Source of the DNA: Curtobacterium salicis
GTDB lineage: Bacteria; Actinomycetota; Actinomycetes; Actinomycetales; Microbacteriaceae
DNA: 64,000 nt
Assembly: GCF_011759505.1 (NCBI RefSeq)
Contig: NZ_JAAOYO010000003.1
Coordinates: 310,001 to 374,000, forward strand
Direction: 5' to 3'
The translations under genes were made by a program, and so were the position numbers. Shown here in pieces: positions 1 to 8,100 of the stretch. The notes under the pieces were generated by a model that was given only the letters and a program-made list of their open reading frames with translations, did not search any database and was not told where the DNA came from. Numbering within the stretch: the stretch's first letter is position 1; the number at the start of each line of letters is the position of its first letter.

Positions 1-2
1 CC

Positions 3-68
3 GCACGCGAGGCGGGTCTGTCCGCCGACCAGACGGCGGCCGCGCTGCACGACGCCTGGCCCGCCTGA
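3..68 (+). CDS. C-terminal fragment of an unidentified protein
   Basis: An open frame enters from the left edge and ends at a TGA at 66-68. Only about 21 residues are visible, ending in LHDAWPA. The Ala-rich, high-GC codon use is like that of the surrounding genes, so it is probably the true end of a chromosomal gene. The fragment is too short to assign a function. The stop codon lies inside a 15-bp tandem duplication. Confidence 0.5.
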   Translation, partial: AREAGLSADQTAAALHDAWPA

Positions 69-92
69 GCCGGCCGCGCCTGAGCCGGCCGC
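63..92. repeat. 15-bp tandem repeat across a stop codon
   Basis: Two exact copies of GCCTGAGCCGGCCGC, at 63-77 and 78-92. The unit is a multiple of three and contains the TGA of the upstream gene, so the second copy supplies a second in-frame TGA. This is the first of several stop-codon-linked tandem repeats in the window. Confidence 0.85.
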
Positions 93-178
93 GGCCGCGC
101 CGAGATCCGCGCTGAGCGACACGGCTCGGCTCGGCGCGCACGAGCCCTGTCGCTGGACGCGGAACTCGTCCGCCCCGC

Positions 179-1081
179 TCAGCAGTGGCGGAAGACGTAC
201 CCGTCCTGGCGGGCGGCGACGAGGTCCCGGTCGCGGAGGATCGTCATCCGCGGCCGGTCGGACATCGCACAGACCGCGGACCACTTCCCCTTGAGCGTGT
301 CCGCGTACTCGACGTCGATCACCTGGGCTCCGTAGACGTCGGTGTACGCCGCGCACTCGTCGTACTGCACGCACTCCTCGGCGACCACGAAGTCGAACCC
401 GGTGCGCTCCCGCCCGGCCGTCCCGAGCTGCGGGGTGTTCTTCTGCGCCGCAGCCAGGCCGTGCTGGTGGGCCACCCGGACGAGCGACGCGGCGAGCGCC
501 AGGTTCCCCGAGCGGGTCAGGCGTCCGCCGGATCGGGTCCAGGAGTCCAGGTTGTCGAACTCGACGGCGTCGAACCCGCGGTCCGCGCAGCGGGCGATCG
601 ATCGCGTCAGCACGGTGGTGATCGTGGCGCGGGCCGTCGCGGTCCGGGTGTCGAGGATGAGCTCGTCGGGCCAGCCCGGGTCGATGACGGGCTTGCCGGC
701 CGCCGTGCGGAGGACCGCCGTGGGGTGGTCGGAGAGCCACGACGCCCGGTCCTCCGGCTGCGTCTGGAACCCGTTGACGTAACAGATGCCGTAGGTGCCG
801 GCGGCGGGCTTCGCGGTGCTGTCGCGCTCGACGATCGTGACCCCGGCGGGCGGTGCGTACGACCCGCCGAGCTGGTAGTCCGGGAGACCGCCGGTGGGCA
901 GTGACCGTGCGGCGACGCGGACGCCGGCGGTCGCGCCTCCCGTCCCGGCGTCGTCGACGGTGCGGGACGCGCCGGGCGTGGTCCCCGAGCCGAGGGCGCA
1001 GCCGGTCAGACCGGTGGCGACGGCCGCGAGCAGGGCGGTGGTGACGAGGGACCTGCGGAAGAGCACGACGCATCCTCGCAC
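179..1081 (-). CDS. GH114-like lipoprotein (endo-alpha-1,4-polygalactosaminidase family)
   Basis: This 300-residue protein has a short basic N-terminus, a hydrophobic stretch and a lipobox ending LTGC near residue 28, so it is probably a secreted lipoprotein. The mature part has the TIM-barrel pattern of glycoside hydrolase family 114: an early YQLGG motif, YVNGFQTQP near residue 100, ILDTR, then GFDAVEFDN with the acidic residues usual at the active site, and a late VIDVEY strand. Family members cleave alpha-1,4-linked galactosamine polymers. The exact substrate here is unknown. The gene stands alone, facing away from the helicase gene. A slightly later GTG start would keep the signal peptide. 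Confidence 0.75.
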   Translation of the reverse strand: MRGCVVLFRRSLVTTALLAAVATGLTGCALGSGTTPGASRTVDDAGTGGATAGVRVAARSLPTGGLPDYQLGGSYAPPAGVTIVERDSTAKPAAGTYGICYVNGFQTQPEDRASWLSDHPTAVLRTAAGKPVIDPGWPDELILDTRTATARATITTVLTRSIARCADRGFDAVEFDNLDSWTRSGGRLTRSGNLALAASLVRVAHQHGLAAAQKNTPQLGTAGRERTGFDFVVAEECVQYDECAAYTDVYGAQVIDVEYADTLKGKWSAVCAMSDRPRMTILRDRDLVAARQDGYVFRHC

Positions 1082-1492
1082 GCCTCGGTGGACCGCTCGT
1101 GACGCCGTCCGCGAGCCCCTGTCACACGCCCGACGCGAACACCCCTCCCGTTCCGACGCCCGAGCCCGCTATGCTGGGACCACTCGAGGCGCCGATCGCC
1201 TCGTGCGTCGTACGGACGCCCCCGAAACCTCCCGGTGTCCCGCACGAACGGACAGACCTCCGCGTCTGACCGACTCACGTGCGGAACCGACACCGATGTG
1301 TATCGCGCACCACCCTCGCCCCGGAACCCGTCCGGTGGCGCAGATCCCGGTGCCAGGCTCTCTGCTGCGGCGACAGCACCCGCACTCCAGCGCCGACGTC
1401 CACCCGGACCCGGACCGCTGAGCGGATGCGCTCCCGCCCGCGCCGGCCTCGACCGCGCGCCCTTCCGGCCCTTCCGGGCCCGAGAGGTCACC
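1082..1492. other. Long leader between GH114 gene and DEAD-box helicase
   Basis: No credible gene is visible in these 411 bases. A possible -10 box TATGCT lies at 1170-1175 on the plus strand, without a good -35. It is followed at 1185-1203 by a perfect 7-bp stem (CGAGGCG, loop CCGAT). If that is the promoter, the helicase mRNA carries an untranslated leader of about 310 nt. Long leaders are known for cold-induced RNA helicase genes, but the link here is inference. Confidence 0.4.
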
Positions 1493-3109
1493 ATGACCAC
1501 CCAGAACACCAGCACCACCCAGGACACCGACTCCGCCGAGGTCCGGTTCGCCGACCTCGGTGTCCCCACGCCGATGGTCGACGTCCTCGTCGCCCAGGGC
1601 AAGGAGAACGCCTTCCCGATCCAGGTCGACACCCTGCCCGACTCGCTCAAGGGCAAGGACGTGCTCGGCCGCGGCCGCACCGGCTCCGGCAAGACGATCG
1701 CCTTCGCGATCCCCCTCGCCGCCCGCCTGGCCGCATCCTCCCGCAGCCGTCGCGCCGGTCGCCCTCGTGCCCTCGTGCTCGCCCCGACCCGTGAGCTCGC
1801 GACGCAGATCGACGCAACGCTCGCGCCCCTCGCCAAGGCCATGGGCCTGAACACGACGACCATCTTCGGTGGTGTCGGTCAGGGCCGTCAGGTCGAGGCG
1901 CTGAACCGCGGCGTGGACATCGTCGTGGCCTGCCCGGGCCGTCTGGCCGACCTCATGCAGCAGGGCCACGTGCACCTGGACGCCATCGAGGTCACCGTCC
2001 TCGACGAGGCCGACCACATGGCCGACATGGGCTTCCTGCCCGGCGTCACCAAGATCATGCAGGCGACCCCGGTCAAGGGCCAGCGCCTGCTGTTCTCCGC
2101 CACGCTCGACAACGGCGTGGACAAGCTCGTCAAGAAGTTCCTGCACGACCCGGTGATGCACTCGGTCGACGACGAGAACAGCCCCGTCGAGGCGATGACC
2201 CACCACCTCTTCGAGGTCGCGGACGCCGACGCCAAGAAGGACCTGGTCAAGGCCCTCGCCTCCGGCACCGGCCGTCGCATCCTCTTCATGCGCACGAAGC
2301 ACCACGCCAAGCGCCTCGCCAAGCAGCTCTCCAGCCAGGGCATCCCGGCCGTCGACCTGCAGGGCAACCTCTCGCAGGGTGCCCGTGAGCGGAACCTCGC
2401 CCGGTTCTCCTCCGGCGACGCCCTGGTGCTCGTCGCCACCGACGTCGCCGCCCGCGGTGTGCACGTCGACGCCGTCGAGCTCGTCGTGCACGTCGACCCG
2501 CCCACCGAGCACAAGGCGTACCTGCACCGTTCCGGCCGCACCGCCCGTGCCGGTTCGTCGGGCGACGTCGTCACGGTGACGATGCCGGCCGAGCGTCGCG
2601 ACGTCGCGCAGATGATGCGTGCCGCAGCGATCAAGGTCACGCCGCAGCACGTCACCGCGACCTCCGCGGCCGTGACCGAGCTCGTCGGCGAGGTGGCCCC
2701 GTACCGCGAGGACACCACCCCGGCACCGCAGCAGCAGCAGCAGCCGCGCCGCCAGTCGTCGGGTGACACCGCCGGCCAGGGCCGTGGCCGCTCGCGTGGT
2801 CGTGGCGCCCCCGCCGCCGGCACCGGCGGCCGTTCGGGAGGCGCGTCCTCCGCCGGACGCTCCGCCGCCGGTTCCGACTCGGCCGGCTCCGGTGCCCGCC
2901 GTGGCGGTCGCTCCGAGGGCGCCGGTCGCGACGACCGTCGTGGCGCCCCGCGTCGTGCCGGTTCCGACACCACCCGCGGTGGCTCGGCGTCGGTCTGGTC
3001 CTCGGACGGCGGCTACAGCGCCGGCCGTGCCCCGCGCGACGACGCTGCTCCCGCAGGCCGTCGTGGTGGCTCGCGCCGCGCCTCCCGTCCGGCCGGTTCC
3101 GGCCGCTGA
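1493..3109 (+). CDS. DEAD-box ATP-dependent RNA helicase
   Basis: A 538-residue superfamily 2 RNA helicase that would unwind or remodel RNA using ATP in the cytoplasm. All core motifs are visible: Q motif around Q44, Walker A GRTGSGKT at 61-68, PTREL near 98, DEAD at 171-174, SAT at 202-204, and HRSGR at 346-350. After the second RecA domain, from about residue 405, comes a low-complexity tail with a short poly-Gln run and many Arg-Gly and Ser-Gly steps, as in actinobacterial RhlE/CsdA-type enzymes that bind RNA through the tail. The frame stays open upstream, but the start at 1493 follows GAGAGG at good spacing and gives a normal N-terminus. A long leader precedes it. Confidence 0.92.
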   Translation: MTTQNTSTTQDTDSAEVRFADLGVPTPMVDVLVAQGKENAFPIQVDTLPDSLKGKDVLGRGRTGSGKTIAFAIPLAARLAASSRSRRAGRPRALVLAPTRELATQIDATLAPLAKAMGLNTTTIFGGVGQGRQVEALNRGVDIVVACPGRLADLMQQGHVHLDAIEVTVLDEADHMADMGFLPGVTKIMQATPVKGQRLLFSATLDNGVDKLVKKFLHDPVMHSVDDENSPVEAMTHHLFEVADADAKKDLVKALASGTGRRILFMRTKHHAKRLAKQLSSQGIPAVDLQGNLSQGARERNLARFSSGDALVLVATDVAARGVHVDAVELVVHVDPPTEHKAYLHRSGRTARAGSSGDVVTVTMPAERRDVAQMMRAAAIKVTPQHVTATSAAVTELVGEVAPYREDTTPAPQQQQQPRRQSSGDTAGQGRGRSRGRGAPAAGTGGRSGGASSAGRSAAGSDSAGSGARRGGRSEGAGRDDRRGAPRRAGSDTTRGGSASVWSSDGGYSAGRAPRDDAAPAGRRGGSRRASRPAGSGR

Positions 3110-3222
3110 CCCTGGTCCTGAACGCTTCCTCCGAGGAACACGGACGTCGCGCGTACGGTTCTGGTCACCGGCGGGTGCGCGAGCAGCCGTCGGGGAATCA
3201 TCCGTTGTCGAGAGGAGCGCAC

Positions 3223-3423
3223 ATGGCTGGGATCGAAGACATCAAGAACGCCGCTGAGAAGGCGGCAGGCAAGGCCAAGGAAGGCCTCGGCAACGCCACG
3301 GACAACGACCGCCTGAAGGCCGAAGGTCAGACCGACCAGGGCAAGGCCTCGGCCAAGCAGGGCGTCACGGACGTGAAGGACGCGGCCCACGGCGTCGCCG
3401 ACAGCTTCAAGAACGACAAGTAA
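3223..3423 (+). CDS. CsbD family stress protein
   Basis: A 66-residue, highly charged, Lys/Ala/Asp-rich protein of the CsbD family, small general-stress proteins with no known enzyme activity. The sequence is built of KNAAEKAAGKAKE and LKAEGQTDQGKA type segments, as in family members of this size. AGAGGAGC lies about 8 bases before the ATG. Upstream frame extension lacks coding character. The gene sits between a helicase and a strong terminator, so it is probably a single-gene transcript. Confidence 0.9.
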   Translation: MAGIEDIKNAAEKAAGKAKEGLGNATDNDRLKAEGQTDQGKASAKQGVTDVKDAAHGVADSFKNDK

Positions 3424-3448
3424 CCAAGCCGGTCTCGTACCGCGCTGC

Positions 3449-3482
3449 GAAGCCCCCGGATCCGATCGGATCCGGGGGCTTC
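3449..3482. terminator. Perfect 15-bp hairpin after csbD
   Basis: Left arm 3449-3463 and right arm 3468-3482 pair perfectly around the loop GATC. The hairpin starts 26 bases after the CsbD stop. It has A/T-containing ends (GAAG / CTTC) but only a weak T run. It probably ends the csbD transcript and could also act on the opposing NUDIX transcript. Confidence 0.8.
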
Positions 3483-3502
3483 GTCGTGCGGTGGACGCCG
3501 CC

Positions 3503-3562
3503 GGGTCAGTGCGACGCCGGCCAGTGCAGCGCGGGTCAGCGCAGCGCTGGTCAGTGCAGCGC
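3503..3562. repeat. Four 15-bp tandem units across the NUDIX stop codon
   Basis: Units at 3503-3517, 3518-3532, 3533-3547 and 3548-3562 are variants of GGTCAGTGCAGCGC plus one base. Unit four contains the stop codon of the minus-strand NUDIX gene (3551-3553). Because the unit is 15 bp, the downstream units repeat in frame, and three of the four carry TGA in that frame. Confidence 0.85.
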
Positions 3563-4105
3563 GCCGACCGAGGCGAGTCCCGCACGGAGGAGCGTGCCGC
3601 GGCCGCCCTCCATCTCGTCCGCGACCGCGTCGGACGCCGCCTCCATCGGACTCATCCAGGTGAGTTCGAGGGCGTCCTGGCGGGGCTCGCACGTGCCCGT
3701 GACCGGGACGACGTAGGCCAGTGAGATCGCGTGCTGCCGCTCGTCGGTGTACACCGAGGCGCCGGGCAGCGGGAAGTACTCGGCGACGGTGAAGGGGTTC
3801 GGGCTCGCCGGCAGCTGCGGGAACGCCATCGGCCCGAGGTCCTTCTCGAGGTGGCGGAACAGCGCGGTCCGGATCGACTCGCCGTACATCACCCGACCGG
3901 AGACGAGCGTCCGCGCGATCGAGCCGCTCGGCGACACCCGGAGCAGGATGCCGACCTCGGTCACGACCCCGAGGCCGTCGAGCCGCACGGGCACCGCCTC
4001 GACGTAGGAGATCGGCAGACGACGACGGACGGACGCGAGTTCCTCGTCCGACAGCCAGCCGGAGCCGGAATCGGGGTCGGGGTCGGGGGTGCGCAGCGAG
4101 GACAT
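3551..4105 (-). CDS. NUDIX hydrolase-like protein, DUF4916 family
   Basis: A 184-residue protein matching the actinobacterial DUF4916 branch of NUDIX-fold proteins. Recognisable stretches are LSDEELASVRRRLPISYVEA near residue 18, VTEVGILLRVSPSG, RHLEKDLGPMAFPQLPASP in the middle, and QHAISLAYVVPVTG followed by QDALELTWMSP. The canonical NUDIX box is not obvious, as is usual in this family, so hydrolase activity is unproven. TAGGAA lies 6 nt before the ATG, which suggests a leaderless or nearly leaderless mRNA. The gene converges on CsbD. Confidence 0.8.
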   Translation of the reverse strand: MSSLRTPDPDPDSGSGWLSDEELASVRRRLPISYVEAVPVRLDGLGVVTEVGILLRVSPSGSIARTLVSGRVMYGESIRTALFRHLEKDLGPMAFPQLPASPNPFTVAEYFPLPGASVYTDERQHAISLAYVVPVTGTCEPRQDALELTWMSPMEAASDAVADEMEGGRGTLLRAGLASVGALH

Positions 4106-4228
4106 GCACCGTTCCTACCAGGCCCGGTCGCGGAAACGGCCCCGGGCGCGGCATCTGTGGACACAGACCGCTCTCCACAGGAGATGCAGCACCGGCGGCG
4201 GGCTGCCGCTCGGCGACGCGACCGCAGA

Positions 4229-4272
4229 CGGACGGGAGGCCCGTTGCCAGCTGGCAACGGGCCTCCCGTCCG
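4229..4272. terminator. 44-nt perfect palindrome downstream of padR
   Basis: Two 22-nt arms, 4229-4250 and 4251-4272, are perfect reverse complements with no spacer. The palindrome contains GACGGGAGGC and its complement. It lies 26 bases downstream of the padR stop on the minus strand and probably terminates padR transcription. Some loop bases must stay unpaired in RNA. Confidence 0.8.
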
Positions 4273-4298
4273 GTGTGTGGTGCGGTGGTGCCGACCGC

Positions 4299-5000
4299 TC
4301 AGTCGCTGAGGACCTGGAGCAGGTCCCGGCGCAGGCCGTCGATCTTCTCGGTGGCGGCCTTCGTCTGCGCTTCCGTCGCGCTCGTCCGGAACACGTGCAG
4401 GACGCTGGCGAGCTTGCGGAGGGAGTCGAACAGCTCGCGCTGCGAGTCCGGCATGCCGGGCGTGGACTCCCACGCGGCGGCGATCTCGTCGGCCTTGGAC
4501 TCGGCCTCGGCCCGTCCGGCGTCGGTGAGCTCGAAGAGGGTCTTCCGACCGTCGCCCGTGGAGACCACGAGCTCTTCGTCGACGAGCTGCTGGAGCGTCG
4601 GGTACACCGAGCCGGGGCTCGGCTTCCAGGCGCCACCGGTGCGCTCGGCGATCGTCTTGATGACCGCGTAGCCGTTCTGCGGGCCCTCGGCGAGGAGCCC
4701 GAGGATGGCGAGGCGGACGTCACCGCGGCGACGGCGCTCGCGACCGGGGCCGAAGCCCGGCCCGAAGCCGCCGCCGAACCCGGCGCCGAAGCCCGGTCCG
4801 CCGAACCCCGGTCCGCCGAAGCCGGGACCGAAGCCCCGCCCGCCGCGGCCACCGCGGCCGTGTTCGTGGTCACCGTGGTCACGGCCGGGGAAGCCCGTGC
4901 CGTGGTGCTGACGGGCGCTGCCGAAGCGGGGCCCGCCGTGGCCGCGGCCGAAGGGGCCGCGGGGGGACGTGGAGCTGTGTTCGTCGTCCATGGGGCGCAT
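4299..5000 (-). CDS. PadR-family transcriptional regulator with Gly/Phe-rich N-terminus
   Basis: A 233-residue regulator. Residues 1 to about 95 are low complexity, rich in Gly, Phe, His and Arg, with repeated GFGGPGFG units. The PadR winged helix follows: RRGDVRLAILGLLAEGPQNGYAVI, then GSVYPTLQQLVDEELV and KTLFELTDAGR. The C-terminal helical part resembles subfamily 2 PadR dimerisation helices. Such proteins usually repress their own gene or adjacent transporters. AAAGGAG lies 5 bases before the ATG at 5000, favouring it over the in-frame ATG 9 bases later. The gene is divergent from lhr, but no functional link is evident. Confidence 0.88.
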   Translation of the reverse strand: MRPMDDEHSSTSPRGPFGRGHGGPRFGSARQHHGTGFPGRDHGDHEHGRGGRGGRGFGPGFGGPGFGGPGFGAGFGGGFGPGFGPGRERRRRGDVRLAILGLLAEGPQNGYAVIKTIAERTGGAWKPSPGSVYPTLQQLVDEELVVSTGDGRKTLFELTDAGRAEAESKADEIAAAWESTPGMPDSQRELFDSLRKLASVLHVFRTSATEAQTKAATEKIDGLRRDLLQVLSD

Positions 5001-5024
5001 GACGACTCCTTTCTCGAAGTTCGT

Positions 5025-5057
5025 TCGCGATCCGTTCAGTACCGGTCGCGATGCGTT
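5025..5057. promoter_or_regulatory. Direct repeat in padR leader (possible autoregulatory operator)
   Basis: TCGCGATCCGTT at 5025-5036 and TCGCGATGCGTT at 5046-5057 are 21 bp apart, two helical turns, between the proposed padR -10 box and start codon. The position suits a repressor site. Binding by this PadR is inference. Confidence 0.4.
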
Positions 5058-5058
5058 A

Positions 5059-5088
5059 ACGATAGATCGGTAGTGTTCTCGTTGTCAA
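5059..5088 (-). promoter_or_regulatory. padR promoter
   Basis: On the minus strand a consensus -35 TTGACA (5088-5083) is separated by 18 bp from a -10-like TATCGT (5064-5059). This short AT-richer stretch is unusual in its GC-rich surroundings. The start codon lies about 50 bases downstream of the expected transcription start. Confidence 0.6.
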
Positions 5089-5141
5089 GCACGGATCCGC
5101 ACGGGCTGCTGTCGGTGGTGAGGAGCAGGATGGAGCGGACC

Positions 5142-8100
5142 ATGACGGACGTCTTCGAGCGCTTCTCCCCCGCCACCGCCGAGTGGTTCCGGGGGGCGTT
5201 CCGCGAACCGACGCCCGCACAGGCCGGCGCGTGGGACGCCATCTCGACCGGACAGCACGCACTCGTCATCGCGCCGACCGGCTCCGGCAAGACCCTGGCC
5301 TCGTTCCTGTGGTCGATCGACCGGCTCATCTCGGCGCCGGACACCCCGCCGCCCAAGCAGCGCACGCGCGTGCTCTACGTCTCACCGCTCAAGGCGCTCG
5401 GCGTCGACGTCGAGCGGAACCTGCGCTCGCCGCTCGTCGGGATCACGCAGACGGCGAAGCGGCTCGGACTCGAACCGCCCGACGTCACGGTAGGGGTCCG
5501 GAGCGGTGACACCCCGTCGTCCGACCGGCAGAAGCTCCTGCGTCAGCCGCCGGACATCCTCATCACCACGCCCGAGTCGCTGTACCTGATGCTGACGTCG
5601 AAAGCCCGCGAGACCCTGCTGAACGTCGACACCGTCATCGTGGACGAGGTGCACGCGGTCGCGTCGTCCAAGCGTGGCGCGCACCTGGCCGTCTCCCTCG
5701 AGCGTCTCGACGACCTGCTCGAGAAGCCCGTCCAGCGCATCGGGCTGTCCGCCACCGTCCGCCCCGCGGAAGAGGTCGCGCGCTTCCTCGGCGGTCGTGC
5801 ACCGGTGCAGATCATCGCGCCGCCCGCGCAGAAGACCTTCGACCTGCGCGTGGTCGTGCCGGTCGACGACATGACCGAGCTCGGCGCACCCCCGGTCGGG
5901 GCCGACGCGACCTCCGGCCCGACGAACGGGTCGATCTGGCCGCACGTCGAAGAGTCCGTCGTGGACCTCGTCGAGCAGCACCGGTCGACGATCGTCTTCG
6001 CCAACTCCCGCCGACTGGCCGAACGCCTGACCGCCCGGCTCAACGAGATCCACGAGGAACGCGCCCTCGCCGCCGCCGGCGACGGGGTCCTGGTGCCCGC
6101 GGGCGCCGTACCCGAGGACGACGGGCTGCCTGCGGCCCGGACGGCAGCGCGACCCGCGCCGACCCGCCCGCCGGCGCAGCTGATCGGCGGCTCCGGCCAG
6201 ACCGACGGTGGCGGCTCGGAGCGGAGCATCCCGGTGCTCGCCCGTGCGCACCACGGCTCGGTGTCGAAGGACCAGCGCGCGATCATCGAGGACGACCTGA
6301 AGTCCGGACGGCTGCGCTGCGTGGTCGCCACCAGCTCGCTCGAACTCGGCATCGACATGGGCGAGGTCGACCTCGTCATCCAGGTCGAGGCACCGCCGTC
6401 CGTCGCGAGCGGCCTGCAGCGCGTCGGGCGCGCCGGACACCAGGTCGGCGAGATCTCGCGCGGGGTGCTGTTCCCGAAGCACCGGGCCGACCTCGTCAAC
6501 AGCGCCGTCACCGTCGAGCGCATGGTCGCCGGGCAGATCGAGTCGATCTCGGTCCCCGCGAACCCCCTCGACGTCCTGGCGCAGCACACCGTCGCCGCCG
6601 GGGCGATCGACACCGTCGACGTCGAGCACTGGTTCGAGCTCGTCCGGCGGAGCGCACCGTTCAGCGGCCTGCCCCGCTCGGCGTTCGACGCGACGCTCGA
6701 CCTGGTCACCGGCCGCTACCCGAGCGACGAGTTCGCCGAACTCCGCCCACGCCTGGTCTGGGACCGCGTGCACGGCACCCTCACCGGTCGTCCCGGTGCC
6801 CAGCGCCTGGCGGTCACGAGCGGTGGCACGATCCCGGACCGCGGCATGTTCGGCGTGTTCATGGTCGGCGAGCGGGCCTCCCGCGTCGGCGAACTCGACG
6901 AGGAGATGGTCTACGAGTCCCGGGTCGGCGACGTCTTCGCGCTCGGCGCCACCAGCTGGCGGATCGAGGAGATCACGCACGACCGGGTCCTCGTCAGCCC
7001 CGCGTTCGGGCAGCCCGGCCGCGTGCCGTTCTGGAAGGGCGACGGACTCGGGCGCCCCGCCGAACTCGGCCGTGCCACCGGGGCCTTCGTGCGGGAGGTC
7101 GAGTCCGCCTCCGACGAGGACGCCCGCGCCCGCGTCGCCGCCGGCGGGCTCGACGAACGGGCCGTGACGAACCTCATCACCTTCCTCCGTGACCAGCGCG
7201 CGGCCACCGGCCACGTGCCGAGCGACACCACGCTCGTCGTCGAGCGCTTCCGCGACGAACTCGGCGACTGGCGGCTCATCCTGCACTCCCCGTACGGCAT
7301 GACCGTGCACGCGCCGTGGGCCCTCGCGGTCGCGGCCCGGCTGCGGGAGCGGCACGGGATCGACGGTGGTGCCATGGCCGCAGACGACGGCATCGTGGTG
7401 CGGATCCCGGAGACGGACGCCGAGCCTCCCGGAGCGGAGCTGTTCGTCTTCGAACGCGACGACCTCGAGACCATCGTCACCGACGAGGTCGGCGGCTCCG
7501 CCCTGTTCGCCGCACGGTTCCGCGAGTGTGCGGCCCGCGCCCTGCTGCTGCCCCGGCGTGACCCGGGACGCCGGTCGCCGCTCTGGCAGCAGCGTCAGCG
7601 CGCGTCGCAGCTGCTCGAGGTCGCGCAGAAGTACCCGACCTTCCCGATCCTGCTCGAGACCGTGCGCGAAGTGCTGCAGGACGTGTACGACGTCCCCGCA
7701 CTGCTCGGCATCGCGGACGAGATCGCCCGACGCCGGATCCGCCTGGTCGAGAGCGAGACCGAGCAGCCCTCGCCCTTCGCCCGCACCCTGCTGTTCGGGT
7801 ACGTCGCGGCGTTCATGTACGAGGGCGACTCGCCGCTCGCCGAACGCCGAGCGGCCGCGCTCTCCCTCGACTCGACCCTGCTCAGCGAGCTCCTCGGGCG
7901 CGCCGAGCTCCGCGAACTGCTCGACCCGGCCGTCATCGACGGTGTCGAGCGCGACCTGCAGCGCCGCTCCCCGGACCGCCGGGCACGGGACGTCGAGGGC
8001 ATGGTCGACGTGCTCCGGCTCGTCGGCGCGCTCGACCCCGACGAGCTGGTGGAGCGGAGCTGGCTGGCCGAGGCGACCGATCGCGCCGAGGCCGCAGCGA

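Noticed and set aside
1235..1492. N-terminal extension of the DEAD-box helicase
   Set aside because: The extension is Pro/Arg-rich out-of-family sequence, and a good ribosome site precedes the ATG at 1493.
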